This document shows, in pieces, positions 26,492 to 35,559 of a stretch of 64,000 nucleotides of DNA. The notes below the pieces were generated by a model. That model was not told where the DNA came from and searched no databases. It worked only from the letters and a program-made list of their open reading frames with translations. The position numbers and the translations under genes are program-made. Within the stretch, counting starts at the first letter, position 1. Each line of letters starts with the position of its first letter. Source of the DNA: Sediminibacterium sp. C3. Lineage in GTDB: Bacteria > Bacteroidota > Bacteroidia > Chitinophagales > Chitinophagaceae. The stretch covers positions 774,219 to 838,218 of the forward strand of contig NZ_KI669560.1 in assembly GCF_000508085.1 (NCBI RefSeq). The letters run 5' to 3'.

Positions 26492-27760
26492 ATGTTACCC
26501 GTAAGTGTATTAAAAGCGAATCCCGAAAAAGTAAAACAACAGCTGGCTAAAAAGCATTTTAAACAGCCAGAACTGGTGGATTCTATCATTGCAAAAGATG
26601 AAGAGCGCAAGAAAGTGCAGGCCGCTTTTGATGATACACAAGCCAAAGTAAATGCCGCTTCCAAGGAAATTGGCCAGTTAATGGCCAAGGGGGATAAGGA
26701 AGGAGCAGAAGCCATCAAACAAAACGTGGCCACCTGGAAACAGACCCTGGAGCCATTGAAAGAAAAAATGGCCCAACTGGAAAAAGAGCTGTCTGAAGAG
26801 CTGGTTCAGCTACCCAATCTGCCAGCCGATATGGTTCCCGAAGGAAAAACCCCGGAAGAAAATGAAGTAGTAAGAACGGGGGGAGCAAAACCGCAACTAA
26901 GCGAAGGCGCTGTGCCACACTGGGACCTGACTACTAAATACAACCTGATTAATTTTGAACTGGGCAATAAAATTACTGGCAGTGGTTTCCCGGTATACAT
27001 TGGCAAAGGAGCCAAATTGCAGCGTTCTTTAATTCAGTATTTTTTAGACTTTAATACAGCAGCCGGATACACAGAATACCTGCCACCTTTCATGGTAAAT
27101 GCAGACTCTGCCTATGCTACAGGACAATTGCCGGATAAGGAAGGGCAGATGTACCATGCTACAGAAGACGATTTTTATTTAATACCCACTGCAGAAGTTC
27201 CGGTAACCAATGTGTACAGAGATACCATTTTAAAAGAATCTGATTTTCCGGTAAAAATGACGGCCTATTCTCCTTGTTTCAGAAGAGAAGCCGGCAGTTA
27301 TGGAAAAGACGTTCGTGGACTCAACCGGTTGCATCAGTTTGAAAAAGTGGAAATCATTCAGATTGTACATCCCGATAAGAGCTATGAAACTTTAGATGAA
27401 ATGGTATTGCATGTAGAAAAATTATTGCAATCACTGGAGCTGCCTTACCGTATTCTACGCTTATGTGGAGGCGACATGGGCTTTACCAGTGCCATCACCT
27501 ATGATTTTGAAGTCTTCAGTGCTGCACAGGAGCGCTGGCTGGAAGTGAGCAGTGTCAGCAATTTTGAAAGCTATCAGGCCAATCGAATGAAATGCCGTTT
27601 CAAGGGAGCCGATGGTAAAACCCAATTGGTACATACCCTGAATGGAAGTTCATTGGCATTGCCGAGAATCATGGCTTGTTTATTAGAGAACAACCAAACA
27701 CAAGAAGGCATTAATATACCTGCAGCGTTGCAGTCTTATTTTGGAGCTGAAAAAATCTGA
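26492..27760 (+). CDS. serS: Seryl-tRNA synthetase
   Basis: SerS charges tRNA-Ser (and tRNA-Sec where present) with serine. The 422-residue product starts MLPVSVLKANPEKVKQQLAK. An N-terminal coiled-coil arm (about 30-105) binds the tRNA long arm. The class II catalytic core has motif 2 in SPCFRREAGSYGKDVRGLNRLHQFEKVE (seen as FRREAG and HQFEKVE) and motif 3 in LNGSSLALPR. The start at 26492 fits the family; the 11-codon extension from 26459 is not conserved in type and precedes the likely promoter. Confidence 0.97.
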   Translation: MLPVSVLKANPEKVKQQLAKKHFKQPELVDSIIAKDEERKKVQAAFDDTQAKVNAASKEIGQLMAKGDKEGAEAIKQNVATWKQTLEPLKEKMAQLEKELSEELVQLPNLPADMVPEGKTPEENEVVRTGGAKPQLSEGAVPHWDLTTKYNLINFELGNKITGSGFPVYIGKGAKLQRSLIQYFLDFNTAAGYTEYLPPFMVNADSAYATGQLPDKEGQMYHATEDDFYLIPTAEVPVTNVYRDTILKESDFPVKMTAYSPCFRREAGSYGKDVRGLNRLHQFEKVEIIQIVHPDKSYETLDEMVLHVEKLLQSLELPYRILRLCGGDMGFTSAITYDFEVFSAAQERWLEVSSVSNFESYQANRMKCRFKGADGKTQLVHTLNGSSLALPRIMACLLENNQTQEGINIPAALQSYFGAEKI

Positions 27761-27786
27761 TTATAGCATATCTGCTATTTTTATTT

Positions 27787-28575
27787 ATGAAGTATCTACT
27801 TACTATTTTTTTCTTTTCAGGAGTGACTGTTTTAACAGCACAAACAAACGGTAGTTTCTTTCTTTTTAATAAGGATTGGTCTTCTATGCAAGATTTTGAT
27901 AAGGCTACCTATTTTATGCAGCAGGTAAAAGAAAATGACACCACTTTCACTTGCAGGTATTACCAAAAAAATGGACCGATGGTTAAGTGGGAAACCTATC
28001 TTGATTCTAATATGACTATACCCAACGGACTTTTTGCCTGGTACAACAAAAGAGGTGACTTAGATAGTATCGGGTATACCAATCGGGGGAGAAAAAACCT
28101 AACCTGGCAATATGGATTCAAGTCAGATGGGTCAGCCATTACAGCTGAAGAATATCTGAATGGTCGACTGGTTAAAAGGATTAATTATAAAACTAAAATA
28201 ATTTCCTATCCGTCCGGGAAAGAAGAAAAATTAGAAGATGCCAAAGAAAACAAAACTGATGTTTTTAGGAAAGCCGAATTTATTGATGGTGGAATTGATG
28301 GCTGGGTAAAATACGTCTCAGAAAATTTAAAAACACCCGAAAGGTATATGTCAATTGCAGGGCCAAATTCGGATGGATATGTTGGCGTTAGTTTTGAAAT
28401 AAATACAATGGGTAAAGTCAATAAAATTTTCTTGTACCATTCTGCGGAATGGTCTGCCGATAATGAAGCAATTCGATTATTAAATAACAGTCCTATATGG
28501 AATCCCGCAGAAAAAAATGGCTTGCCTGCAGAATATAATTTCAGACAAAAACTAACATTTAGGGTAGGACTTTAA
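27787..28575 (+). CDS. Secreted protein with C-terminal TonB-like domain
   Basis: A 262-residue protein with a signal peptide (MKYLLTIFFFSGVTVLTAQ). A middle region has toxin-immunity/MORN-like strands (GLFAWYNKRGDLDSIGYT, then EEYLNGRLVKRINY). A C-terminal TonB-type domain follows at about 190-262, with VGVSFEINTMGKV and NNSPIWNPA. It has no membrane anchor or proline-rich spacer, so it cannot work as a standard TonB energy transducer. Such periplasmic proteins are common in Bacteroidota and their role is unknown. Confidence 0.75.
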   Translation: MKYLLTIFFFSGVTVLTAQTNGSFFLFNKDWSSMQDFDKATYFMQQVKENDTTFTCRYYQKNGPMVKWETYLDSNMTIPNGLFAWYNKRGDLDSIGYTNRGRKNLTWQYGFKSDGSAITAEEYLNGRLVKRINYKTKIISYPSGKEEKLEDAKENKTDVFRKAEFIDGGIDGWVKYVSENLKTPERYMSIAGPNSDGYVGVSFEINTMGKVNKIFLYHSAEWSADNEAIRLLNNSPIWNPAEKNGLPAEYNFRQKLTFRVGL

Positions 28576-28591
28576 TCATCACTACCCTAAA
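28558..28591. terminator. Bidirectional hairpin between convergent genes
   Basis: TTTAGGGTAG and CTACCCTAAA pair over 10 bp around a 14-nt loop that contains the stop codon of the TonB-domain gene. It is between two convergent genes and can serve both, though T tracts are short. Confidence 0.5.
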
Positions 28592-28601
28592 TATTATTGA
28601 A

Positions 28602-30752
28602 TTAATGCTTGATAAACCGATCAAAAAACTCAATCGTTCTAAGCATCTGATCTACGCGCTGACGGTTATTTCCTGTGCGTGTTAATTCATGCGTACCGCC
28701 CGGATGCCTTACGTATTCAACGGTTCGGCCCAAGACCTTTAAACTTTTGTAGAGCATTTCACTTTGAATCACACCGGTTCTTAAATCGTTTTCACCATGG
28801 AAAATGATAAAGGGCGTATGTATTTTGTCTACATAATTAATGGGCGATTCACGGAATAAAATGGGTCTTGTTTTTTCTTCCCAGGGATAACCACCAAAAT
28901 AATTCGGAACCAGACGCCATGCATTTCCTTCGCCAAAGAAGGTACCTAAATCGTACACCCCTCTTTGTGCGCAAGCTGCTTTAAAGCGCTGGTCATGGCT
29001 GATGATCCATGCAACTAAATAACCTGCATACGATCCACCAGTTACAGCTAATCTAGCCGTATCAATGAATCCTTCTTTTGTAGCTAAATCAACAGAAGTT
29101 AACACATCAGAAGTAGGTCCTGCACCCCAGTCGTTTACATTGGCTCTCAGGAATTCTTCCCCATAACCACCGGAACCTCTTGGGTTTCCATAAACAATGG
29201 CATATCCTTTTGCAGCATAGTACTGAAACTCATGCCACATAGAGCTTTCACCAGGTCCCCACATAGCCGAAGGTCCTCCGTGAATATTTAAAATAGTAGG
29301 ATACTTTTTACCTGCCACATAATTGGCGGGCTTCATGATCCAGTATTCAACGGTTAAGCCTTTCTCGTTTTTAAAAGTTCTTTTTTCAGGCAGACTCAAC
29401 TGTTTTTTGCTTACCCAATCGTAGTTGAAACTACTGATGCGTTTTTCGTTTTTGCCATTCAAATCGGTAGTATATATTTCAAATGGGTTGGCCACAGCGG
29501 TTTTCACGTATACTATTTTATCTCCCTTCATTGAGTAGCTGCTGATGCCTTCATCTATAGAAGTAAGTTGTTCAGCTTTTTTTGTTTTTACATTCATGCG
29601 ATAGATGGGTGCACCGCCATTGCTTTGTGCCGTAAAATAAATATGCTGTTCGTCTTTGCTCCAGGTAAGACCTCCCTTGTTTCTGTCGAAGGGAAGCATA
29701 ACCAAATCAGCAGCTGTTCCATTCAAAGGCATTATAGCTAATTCGGGCACGTTTACAAATGATACAGTTCCTACCTGAACAGCCAGCCATTTTCCGGAAG
29801 GAGAAACGGAGGGGCTATTATATGACTTACCTTTTTCTCCTAATAACTGCTTCATATCAGAACCATCGCTATTGGCTATGAAAATCTGTGTTTCCAATGC
29901 ACGATCCGGGTGTTGTGTATCATCGGTATTACCAGTGAACAGAATTTTCTTTCCATCAGGAGTAAAGCTGGCACCACCAAAACGGTGGAAGCCATGGGTA
30001 ATGGCTTTGGGTGTTGCACCTGCTTCTGCAGCCATGATGAATAAGTGCGAAAAAGACTGGTCTCCTGAAGTAGTGGCTTCTTCCTGGAAATTCAGTTTGT
30101 TAATTACTTTGGCTTTTCTTTCCGCCACATTCAGGTCTAAATATGCTTTAATTTCTTCGGGTGTTCCATCCGGGTTGGGTTGAGCGGAATTGGGTAACAA
30201 AAACTGGTTCTGACTGAATCCAGGCTTCTCGGCAGGCCATGCTGGCACAGCGCCTTTGGGATTCAGTTCTTTGTCTTTCAACAAGTCGCCCAATGAAACA
30301 GAGGCGCTGAATAGCAGCATGCTTCCATCCGGGCTGAATACCGGACTGCTGGCACCATATCGGAACCTGGTGATTTGAACCGGTTCTCCTCCCTCCAATG
30401 ACAATAAAAAGATTTGCGGTTTACCGTCTGCTACTCTTACAAAAGCAATTTTTTTACCATCGGGGCTCCATACAGGCTGGCTGGCGCTCTCTTTAAATGT
30501 CAATGCTCTTGGGGCGGAAGAGCCATCTGCAGCTACCAGGTATAATTGGTTAGTGTATTTGTATTCCCATTTGCTGTTGCCCTCCGGCTCTATGCTGTTC
30601 AATACAAAGAGGGCCTGTTTACCGTCCGGACTAAGACTTACACTGTTCATTTGTTTAATCTTGTACATGTCGGTGATCTTAACCAGATCAACAGCCTGCT
30701 GTGCCAATGCAATGATGGGCAGAAAGCAAATCAGGAATAAAAATTTCTTCAT
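28602..30752 (-). CDS. S9-family peptidase (prolyl oligopeptidase type)
   Basis: A 716-residue secreted serine peptidase. A signal peptide (1-17) is followed by a WD40-like/TolB propeller (about 35-440, repeats such as QPVWSPDGKKIAFV and SPVFSPDGSMLLFS). The alpha/beta-hydrolase catalytic domain has Ser574 in GGSYAGYL, the acid in HGENDLRTG and the His in PGGTHELT. This is the acylaminoacyl/dipeptidyl-peptidase group, which probably digests imported or periplasmic peptides. It is a single gene with its own divergent promoter region at 30753-30835. Confidence 0.95.
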   Translation of the reverse strand: MKKFLFLICFLPIIALAQQAVDLVKITDMYKIKQMNSVSLSPDGKQALFVLNSIEPEGNSKWEYKYTNQLYLVAADGSSAPRALTFKESASQPVWSPDGKKIAFVRVADGKPQIFLLSLEGGEPVQITRFRYGASSPVFSPDGSMLLFSASVSLGDLLKDKELNPKGAVPAWPAEKPGFSQNQFLLPNSAQPNPDGTPEEIKAYLDLNVAERKAKVINKLNFQEEATTSGDQSFSHLFIMAAEAGATPKAITHGFHRFGGASFTPDGKKILFTGNTDDTQHPDRALETQIFIANSDGSDMKQLLGEKGKSYNSPSVSPSGKWLAVQVGTVSFVNVPELAIMPLNGTAADLVMLPFDRNKGGLTWSKDEQHIYFTAQSNGGAPIYRMNVKTKKAEQLTSIDEGISSYSMKGDKIVYVKTAVANPFEIYTTDLNGKNEKRISSFNYDWVSKKQLSLPEKRTFKNEKGLTVEYWIMKPANYVAGKKYPTILNIHGGPSAMWGPGESSMWHEFQYYAAKGYAIVYGNPRGSGGYGEEFLRANVNDWGAGPTSDVLTSVDLATKEGFIDTARLAVTGGSYAGYLVAWIISHDQRFKAACAQRGVYDLGTFFGEGNAWRLVPNYFGGYPWEEKTRPILFRESPINYVDKIHTPFIIFHGENDLRTGVIQSEMLYKSLKVLGRTVEYVRHPGGTHELTRTGNNRQRVDQMLRTIEFFDRFIKH

Positions 30753-30835
30753 TCGATAGTATTTGAGGTTTAAAATACAAAGAAATTGGTTCGGCTTAGT
30801 ATTGCTGATGTATTTTTGCAGTATAATATTATCAT

Positions 30836-31180
30836 ATGAGCGAAATGGTGAATGAGTTTAACAGCTACAGAGAGCGGATGAACGAAGTGATTCTGAGTAA
30901 GAATAATCTGGTGATGAAGCGCCTTTGGAATCTGGATACCAATACTTACGAAGACGGCGCACTGGATAAGAAAACAAAAGAAATGCTGGGTCTGGTGGCC
31001 AGCATGGTTTTGCGTTGTGATGATTGTATCAAGTATCACTTAGGGAAAAGTTTTGAGCTGGGTGTAACCACCGAAGAAATGTATGAAATTTTTGCTGTGG
31101 CGAATATTGTTGGTGGAACTATTGTTATTCCACATACCAGAAGAGCTGCAGAATATTGGGAAGAACTTATTAAACAATAA
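30836..31180 (+). CDS. AhpD-like carboxymuconolactone decarboxylase-family protein
   Basis: A 114-residue helical protein of the CMD/AhpD fold. It keeps the redox motif CDDC in LRCDDCIKYHLG and the downstream histidine of the CxxC-x3-H type, which argues for a peroxidase/disulfide reductase role rather than lactone decarboxylation. A TATTTTTG -7-like element lies upstream at about 30809. It precedes korB by 3 bp, so the two are co-transcribed and it may protect the oxygen-sensitive ferredoxin oxidoreductase. Confidence 0.88.
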   Translation: MSEMVNEFNSYRERMNEVILSKNNLVMKRLWNLDTNTYEDGALDKKTKEMLGLVASMVLRCDDCIKYHLGKSFELGVTTEEMYEIFAVANIVGGTIVIPHTRRAAEYWEELIKQ

Positions 31181-31183
31181 ATC

Positions 31184-32224
31184 ATGTCTACTGAAACAAT
31201 TGCCACTCCAACTTTAACAGCGAAGGATTTTGCAACGGATCAGGAAGTTCGTTGGTGTCCGGGTTGTGGAGATTATTCCATATTGGCTCAGGTGCAAAAA
31301 GTAATGCCGGGTATTGGAGTACCCAAAGAGAATATTGTAATCATCAGTGGTATTGGTTGCAGCAGCCGTTTCCCTTATTACATGAATACTTTTGGTATGC
31401 ATAGTATTCACGGAAGAGCTACCGCTATTGCGAGTGGATTAAAAGCAACACGTCCTGAATTAAGTGTGTGGATTGTAACAGGAGACGGAGATGGATTAAG
31501 TATTGGTGGGAACCATACTATTCATTTGCTCAGAAGAAATTTTGATGTAAATATTTTATTGTTCAATAACCAGATTTATGGTTTAACCAAGGGACAATAT
31601 TCTCCTACTTCTGAAGAGAAAAAAATCACGAAGAGTACACCTTTCGGTAGTATTGATCATCCGTTTAATCCTTTGGCATTGGCGATGGGTGCAGACGCTA
31701 CATTTATTGCGCGTTCCATGGACCGTGACCCCAAGCATTTACAAACTATGCTGACCCGTTCACATCAACATAAGGGTGCTTCCTTTTTAGAGATTTATCA
31801 GAACTGTAATATTTTCAATGATGGTGCTTTTGAAATCTTTACAGAAAAATCTACTAAAGCAGATCACGATTTATTCTTAGAGCAGGGAAAACCTTTAGTC
31901 TTTGGTGCCAATCAAAATAAGGGGATTCGCTTGAATGGCTTACAGCCTGAGGTAGTTGAGCTAGGAGACAAGTATACTGCCGACGATTGCTGGATTCACG
32001 ACGAGAAAGATTTTTACAAAGCACAAACATTAATCAGAATGTTTGATGATCCGCATCAGTCTAATTTCCAGTTCCCAAGACCATTTGGTGTTTTCTATGA
32101 AACAGAAAGACCATGCTATGAAGATTTGATGGCGCTGCAAATTGAAGAAACCATTGCTACCAAAGGAAAGGGCAACTTAGATCAGTTACTTCGCGGAAAA
32201 GAAATCTGGGAAATCAAAGCATAG
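31184..32224 (+). CDS. 2-oxoacid:ferredoxin oxidoreductase, beta subunit
   Basis: A 346-residue thiamine-diphosphate-binding subunit of the KorB type. WCPGCGDYSIL contains the cysteines of the Fe-S/TPP domain, and GDGDGLSIGGNH with LLFNNQIYGLTKGQYSPTS forms the TPP-binding motif. Together with an alpha subunit it converts 2-oxoglutarate or another 2-oxoacid to acyl-CoA with reduced ferredoxin. The alpha subunit gene, normally adjacent, is not in this window; instead an AhpD-like gene precedes it. Confidence 0.93.
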   Translation: MSTETIATPTLTAKDFATDQEVRWCPGCGDYSILAQVQKVMPGIGVPKENIVIISGIGCSSRFPYYMNTFGMHSIHGRATAIASGLKATRPELSVWIVTGDGDGLSIGGNHTIHLLRRNFDVNILLFNNQIYGLTKGQYSPTSEEKKITKSTPFGSIDHPFNPLALAMGADATFIARSMDRDPKHLQTMLTRSHQHKGASFLEIYQNCNIFNDGAFEIFTEKSTKADHDLFLEQGKPLVFGANQNKGIRLNGLQPEVVELGDKYTADDCWIHDEKDFYKAQTLIRMFDDPHQSNFQFPRPFGVFYETERPCYEDLMALQIEETIATKGKGNLDQLLRGKEIWEIKA

Positions 32225-32242
32225 GTTTTTAATCATGATTTC

Positions 32243-32896
32243 TTATAACTGAATTAGGTTGTTGCGAAGCGCAAACAAAACCAGACCAACCCTGTTGGTT
32301 ACTTTTACTTTTTCAAACAGGTTATCTCTGTATCCGTCAATGGTTCTGGGACTCAGACTCATTTTAGCAGCAATCTCTTTCAGCGTTAAATCGGTGGCCA
32401 GTAATTTCAGGAATTCTTTTTCCCGTTCAGGCAGGTTAATTAAAATCTGGTATTCATCATTGGGTTCTTCCATTCCGTTTCTTACCGAGTGAATAAGATT
32501 GGTACAGAGTAGTTGATTAAAATAAATACCCTTATAATAGAGTTCATTTAAGGCACGGTTCAATTCTTTGGGATCAGTGTCTTTGGTCAAGTATCCAAGT
32601 GCCCCTAGTTTTAACATCTTAATAATGGTTCGTTCGTCGCCAAGCATGCTTAATACCATTACTTTAATGGAAGGATGATTGGTAATAATCCATTCGGCTG
32701 TTTCAAAGCCATTCATTACCGGCATGGTAACGTCGAGCAAAACAATGTCTGGCAAATTCTCTGGATTTAATTGCTCAATAAAGTGCTTTCCATGATTTGC
32801 TTCAAAAAGAACAGTGTAATCATCAAAGCCACTGATGATTACGGAGAGACCATTTCTTAATAGAACATGATCGTCTACTAAAACAATCTTTTTCAT
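32243..32896 (-). CDS. NarL/FixJ-type response regulator
   Basis: A 217-residue regulator with a receiver domain (Asp8, Asp9, phosphoacceptor Asp55 in LLDVTMPVMNG, Lys in YLTKDTDP) and a C-terminal LuxR-type helix-turn-helix (LPEREKEFLKLLATDLTLKE, then MSLSPRTIDGYRDNLFEK). An ATG three codons earlier (32905) is also possible. No histidine kinase gene is adjacent, so it is an orphan. Its 3' end faces the korB 3' end. Confidence 0.92.
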   Translation of the reverse strand: MKKIVLVDDHVLLRNGLSVIISGFDDYTVLFEANHGKHFIEQLNPENLPDIVLLDVTMPVMNGFETAEWIITNHPSIKVMVLSMLGDERTIIKMLKLGALGYLTKDTDPKELNRALNELYYKGIYFNQLLCTNLIHSVRNGMEEPNDEYQILINLPEREKEFLKLLATDLTLKEIAAKMSLSPRTIDGYRDNLFEKVKVTNRVGLVLFALRNNLIQL

Positions 32897-32990
32897 ACAG
32901 TTCATTTAGTAAAATCGGGGGTATTACTAAACAGTGATATGAAGTAACTAAATAAAATTGAATATAAATTATTAATTATACGATTTTTTG

Positions 32991-33013
32991 ACCGTGTTTT
33001 CACGGTATTTTTT
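32991..33013 (+). terminator. Terminator-like hairpin 1 of 3 before tsaC
   Basis: ACCGTG-TTTT-CACGGT, a perfect 6-bp stem with a tetraloop, followed by ATTTTTT on the plus strand. No plus-strand gene ends here. Confidence 0.5.
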
Positions 33014-33062
33014 AGATATAAATGCTGAGAATAAAACCTCTGAGGGTATTTAATTTTAATTA

Positions 33063-33105
33063 CTATCAATTAAATGGTGACTATTTAATTTGATAGCATT
33101 TTTTA
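33063..33105 (+). terminator. Terminator-like hairpin 2 of 3 before tsaC
   Basis: CTATCAATTAAAT pairs with ATTTAATTTGATAG (13 bp with a one-base bulge) around GGTGACT, followed by CATTTTTT on the plus strand. Confidence 0.45.
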
Positions 33106-33126
33106 ACCAGGGGTTACAAACAAACA

Positions 33127-33159
33127 GAGGGCGACAATAGTCGCCTTCGTTTTTTATTT
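33127..33159 (+). terminator. Terminator-like hairpin 3 of 3 before tsaC
   Basis: GGCGAC-AATA-GTCGCC, extended by flanking pairs, followed by TTCGTTTTTTATTT. It has the classic shape of an intrinsic terminator and ends only about 10 bases before the tsaC start codon. Confidence 0.65.
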
Positions 33160-33166
33160 ACCTTTA
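33159..33166 (+). promoter_or_regulatory. TACCTTTA element 3 nt before the tsaC start codon
   Basis: TACCTTTA followed by AGT and the ATG at 33170. It is a seven-of-eight match to the -7 element and would give a leaderless transcript starting just after the terminator. No -33 TTG is evident inside the T-rich stretch. Confidence 0.3.
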
Positions 33167-33169
33167 AGT

Positions 33170-33781
33170 ATGCTATTGCACATTCATCCGGATAATCCCA
33201 ATCCACGTCATATTAAAACAGTGGTTGAATGTTTGTTGTCGGGTGGTGTTATCATTTATCCTACCGATACCATCTATGGTCTGGGTTGTGATATTTTTCA
33301 ACCCAAGGCAGTAGAACGAATTGCCAGAATTAAACAGATTGATCCTGCAAAAGCACAACTGAGTTTTATCTGTAACGATTTAAGTGATTTAAGCAAGTAT
33401 TGTAAAACAACTGATACGCCTTTATATCGTTTATTAAAAAGCCATTTACCAGGCCCCTATACTTTTATTTTGCATGCAAGTAAGGAAGTACCTAAGATTC
33501 TGCAAAACAAAAAAAGTACCATTGGTTTAAGAATACCCAATAACAATATTGCCCGAACCATTGTGTCTGAATTAGGCCATCCATTATTGTCTGCTTCCTT
33601 GCCGGGTGAAATGGTAGAAGAATATACCGATCCGGATACCATGTACGATAACTTTCATCATTTAGTAGACATTGTAATCGATGGGGGTAATGGGGGAATG
33701 ATACCCTCAACTATTGTAGATTGTACAAAAAGTCCTTATGAACTGGTAAGACAGGGGGCTGGAGTTTGGGAGGAGGATTAA
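33170..33781 (+). CDS. L-threonylcarbamoyladenylate synthase (Sua5/YciO/YrdC)
   Basis: A 203-residue YrdC-fold protein that makes threonylcarbamoyl-AMP for the t6A modification of ANN-decoding tRNAs. The motifs are GGVIIYPTDTIYGLGCD near the N-terminus, KQIDPAKAQLSFIC, LPGPYTFIL and the C-terminal PSTIVDCTKSP. It lacks the extra C-terminal Sua5 domain, so it is the short TsaC/YciO size. It overlaps the convergent rnhB by 4 bp. Confidence 0.92.
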   Translation: MLLHIHPDNPNPRHIKTVVECLLSGGVIIYPTDTIYGLGCDIFQPKAVERIARIKQIDPAKAQLSFICNDLSDLSKYCKTTDTPLYRLLKSHLPGPYTFILHASKEVPKILQNKKSTIGLRIPNNNIARTIVSELGHPLLSASLPGEMVEEYTDPDTMYDNFHHLVDIVIDGGNGGMIPSTIVDCTKSPYELVRQGAGVWEED

Positions 33782-34377
33782 AACGGCATTTCCAATTGTT
33801 TGGGACTGATATTAAAACTCTTCCGGTGATGCACGCATAAGCCATTGGCTTCAATGGCCATCCGGTGTTCCAGGGTTCCGTATCCCTTGTTTTTTTTCCA
33901 GCCATACTGCGGAAACTGCTGATGGATTTTTTCCATGTAAGCGTCTCTGTATGTTTTGGCTAAAATACTGGCTGCAGCAATGGATGCATATTTACCATCT
34001 CCTTTCACTATGCACAAATGGGGTGTTTTTTTGTAAGGCATGAACCGATTTCCGTCGATCAATAAAAATTCAGGCTTTATTTTGAGTTGGTCAATGGCCA
34101 TGTGCATGGCTTTGAAACTTGCTTTTAAAATATTAATTCGGTCTATTTCTTCTGCATCAATACTAGCAACCGACCAGGCCAGTGCATTTGCTTCAATTAC
34201 TTCCTTTAAAATCAGTCGTTGTTTGGCCCCCACCTGTTTACTGTCATTCAACAATGGATGCTTGAAATGAGCGGGTAAGATAACCGCAGCAGCAAAAACA
34301 GGACCTGCATAACAGCCCCTGCCAGCTTCATCGCAACCGGCTTCTATTTGATTTTCCTGATAAAATGCGGGTAACAT
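33778..34377 (-). CDS. rnhB: Ribonuclease HII
   Basis: RNase HII cuts the RNA strand of RNA-DNA hybrids and starts removal of single ribonucleotides in DNA. The 199-residue protein has the catalytic motif AGCDEAGRGCYAGPV, with Asp and Glu in DEAGRG, a further Asp in LLIDGNRF, and SILAKTYRDAYM with the last acidic ligand. Length is normal. It is transcribed alone, convergent with tsaC and divergent from ctaA. Confidence 0.96.
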   Translation of the reverse strand: MLPAFYQENQIEAGCDEAGRGCYAGPVFAAAVILPAHFKHPLLNDSKQVGAKQRLILKEVIEANALAWSVASIDAEEIDRINILKASFKAMHMAIDQLKIKPEFLLIDGNRFMPYKKTPHLCIVKGDGKYASIAAASILAKTYRDAYMEKIHQQFPQYGWKKNKGYGTLEHRMAIEANGLCVHHRKSFNISPKQLEMPF

Positions 34378-34424
34378 TTGGTAAAACTACTTAAACATGC
34401 ATCAATTTCGAAGTTTGAGTGTTA

Positions 34425-34432
34425 TACCTTTG
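34425..34432 (+). promoter_or_regulatory. Putative -7 promoter element of ctaA
   Basis: TACCTTTG, a perfect TAnnTTTG match, ends 17 nt before the ctaA ATG. No good -33 element lies at the expected distance. Confidence 0.4.
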
Positions 34433-34449
34433 CACAAAAGCACTAAAGC

Positions 34450-35514
34450 ATGAGTTTAACAGCAGCGAAAGAAAATAAATCAGTAGCCACCTGGTTATTG
34501 ATTGGAGTGGGGATGACGATTATTCAAATTGCATTGGGTGGGATTACCCGTTTAACCGGCAGTGGGTTGTCTATTACAGAATGGGATGTGATTACCGGCT
34601 CATTGCCTCCTTTGAACGAAGCGGCCTGGCTGGCAGAGTTTGACAAGTACAAACAAACTCCTCAGTTTCAATTGTTGAATTTTGATTTTCAGTTATCTGA
34701 TTTTAAGTTCATTTTTTTCTGGGAATGGTTTCACCGTTTATGGGCCAGATTAATAGGGCTGGTATTTGCTTTTGGATTTATTTGGTTCATAGTGAAGAAG
34801 TCATTCAAAAAAGAAATGATTGGCTCTTTACTGGTTTTGTTTTTCCTTGGTGCTTTACAGGGTTTGGTTGGTTGGATCATGGTCGCGAGCGGATTAACTG
34901 GTGATGCAGTTTATGTAAAGCCCACTCGTTTGGCTATGCATTTCATTCTTGCATTGGGCTTATTAAGCTATACCTACTGGTTTGCATTAAAGCTGATTGT
35001 TCCAAAAGATCAGATAATTGAGGATAAAAAAATAAGAAATACCAATCTTGTTTTAATTGGCTTATTGGTTTTGCAATTAATTTATGGGGCATTGATGGCA
35101 GGGCATAAAGCAGCCAACGCAGCTGCTACCTGGCCCACCATCAATGGAAGCTGGATACCTGATACAATGTTTACACATCAGCCTTTCTTACTGAACTTTA
35201 TTGACAATACCATTCTCATACATTTCATACACAGGGGATTGGCCTATATCATTTTAGGATTATTAATTTACTGGTCAATTCAACTCTTTAAATTATCTGC
35301 AACGCCAATACTAAGCAAAGCGGCTAAATATCCTTTAATATTAGTGATTGTTCAGGTTGTACTGGGAATAGCATCTGTCCTAACCAGCAGTAGTATTGTA
35401 CCTGGTTCCTGGGGTAGTTTTGAATGGATGGCGCAGTTGCATCAATTAACGGGTATGTTATTGTTACTTTCCTTAGTTACCATATTATTTCTGGTTCGGC
35501 CTAAAATTTGCTAA
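34450..35514 (+). CDS. ctaA: Heme A synthase (CtaA/COX15)
   Basis: A 354-residue membrane protein with eight predicted helices in two pseudo-repeated bundles. CtaA oxidises the C8 methyl of heme O to make heme A for aa3-type cytochrome oxidase. Heme-ligand histidines are visible in WEWFHRLWARLIG, RLAMHFILAL, FIHRGLAYI and QLHQLTGMLLLL, and the start GGITRLTGSGLSITEWD is the family hallmark. It is the long, COX15-like form. No ctaB or oxidase genes are in the window, so terminal oxidase genes are elsewhere. Confidence 0.95.
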   Translation: MSLTAAKENKSVATWLLIGVGMTIIQIALGGITRLTGSGLSITEWDVITGSLPPLNEAAWLAEFDKYKQTPQFQLLNFDFQLSDFKFIFFWEWFHRLWARLIGLVFAFGFIWFIVKKSFKKEMIGSLLVLFFLGALQGLVGWIMVASGLTGDAVYVKPTRLAMHFILALGLLSYTYWFALKLIVPKDQIIEDKKIRNTNLVLIGLLVLQLIYGALMAGHKAANAAATWPTINGSWIPDTMFTHQPFLLNFIDNTILIHFIHRGLAYIILGLLIYWSIQLFKLSATPILSKAAKYPLILVIVQVVLGIASVLTSSSIVPGSWGSFEWMAQLHQLTGMLLLLSLVTILFLVRPKIC

Positions 35515-35559
35515 ATTTAAAAGCAGCAGAATAAATTTAAATAGCTGCTTTTAAACTGA

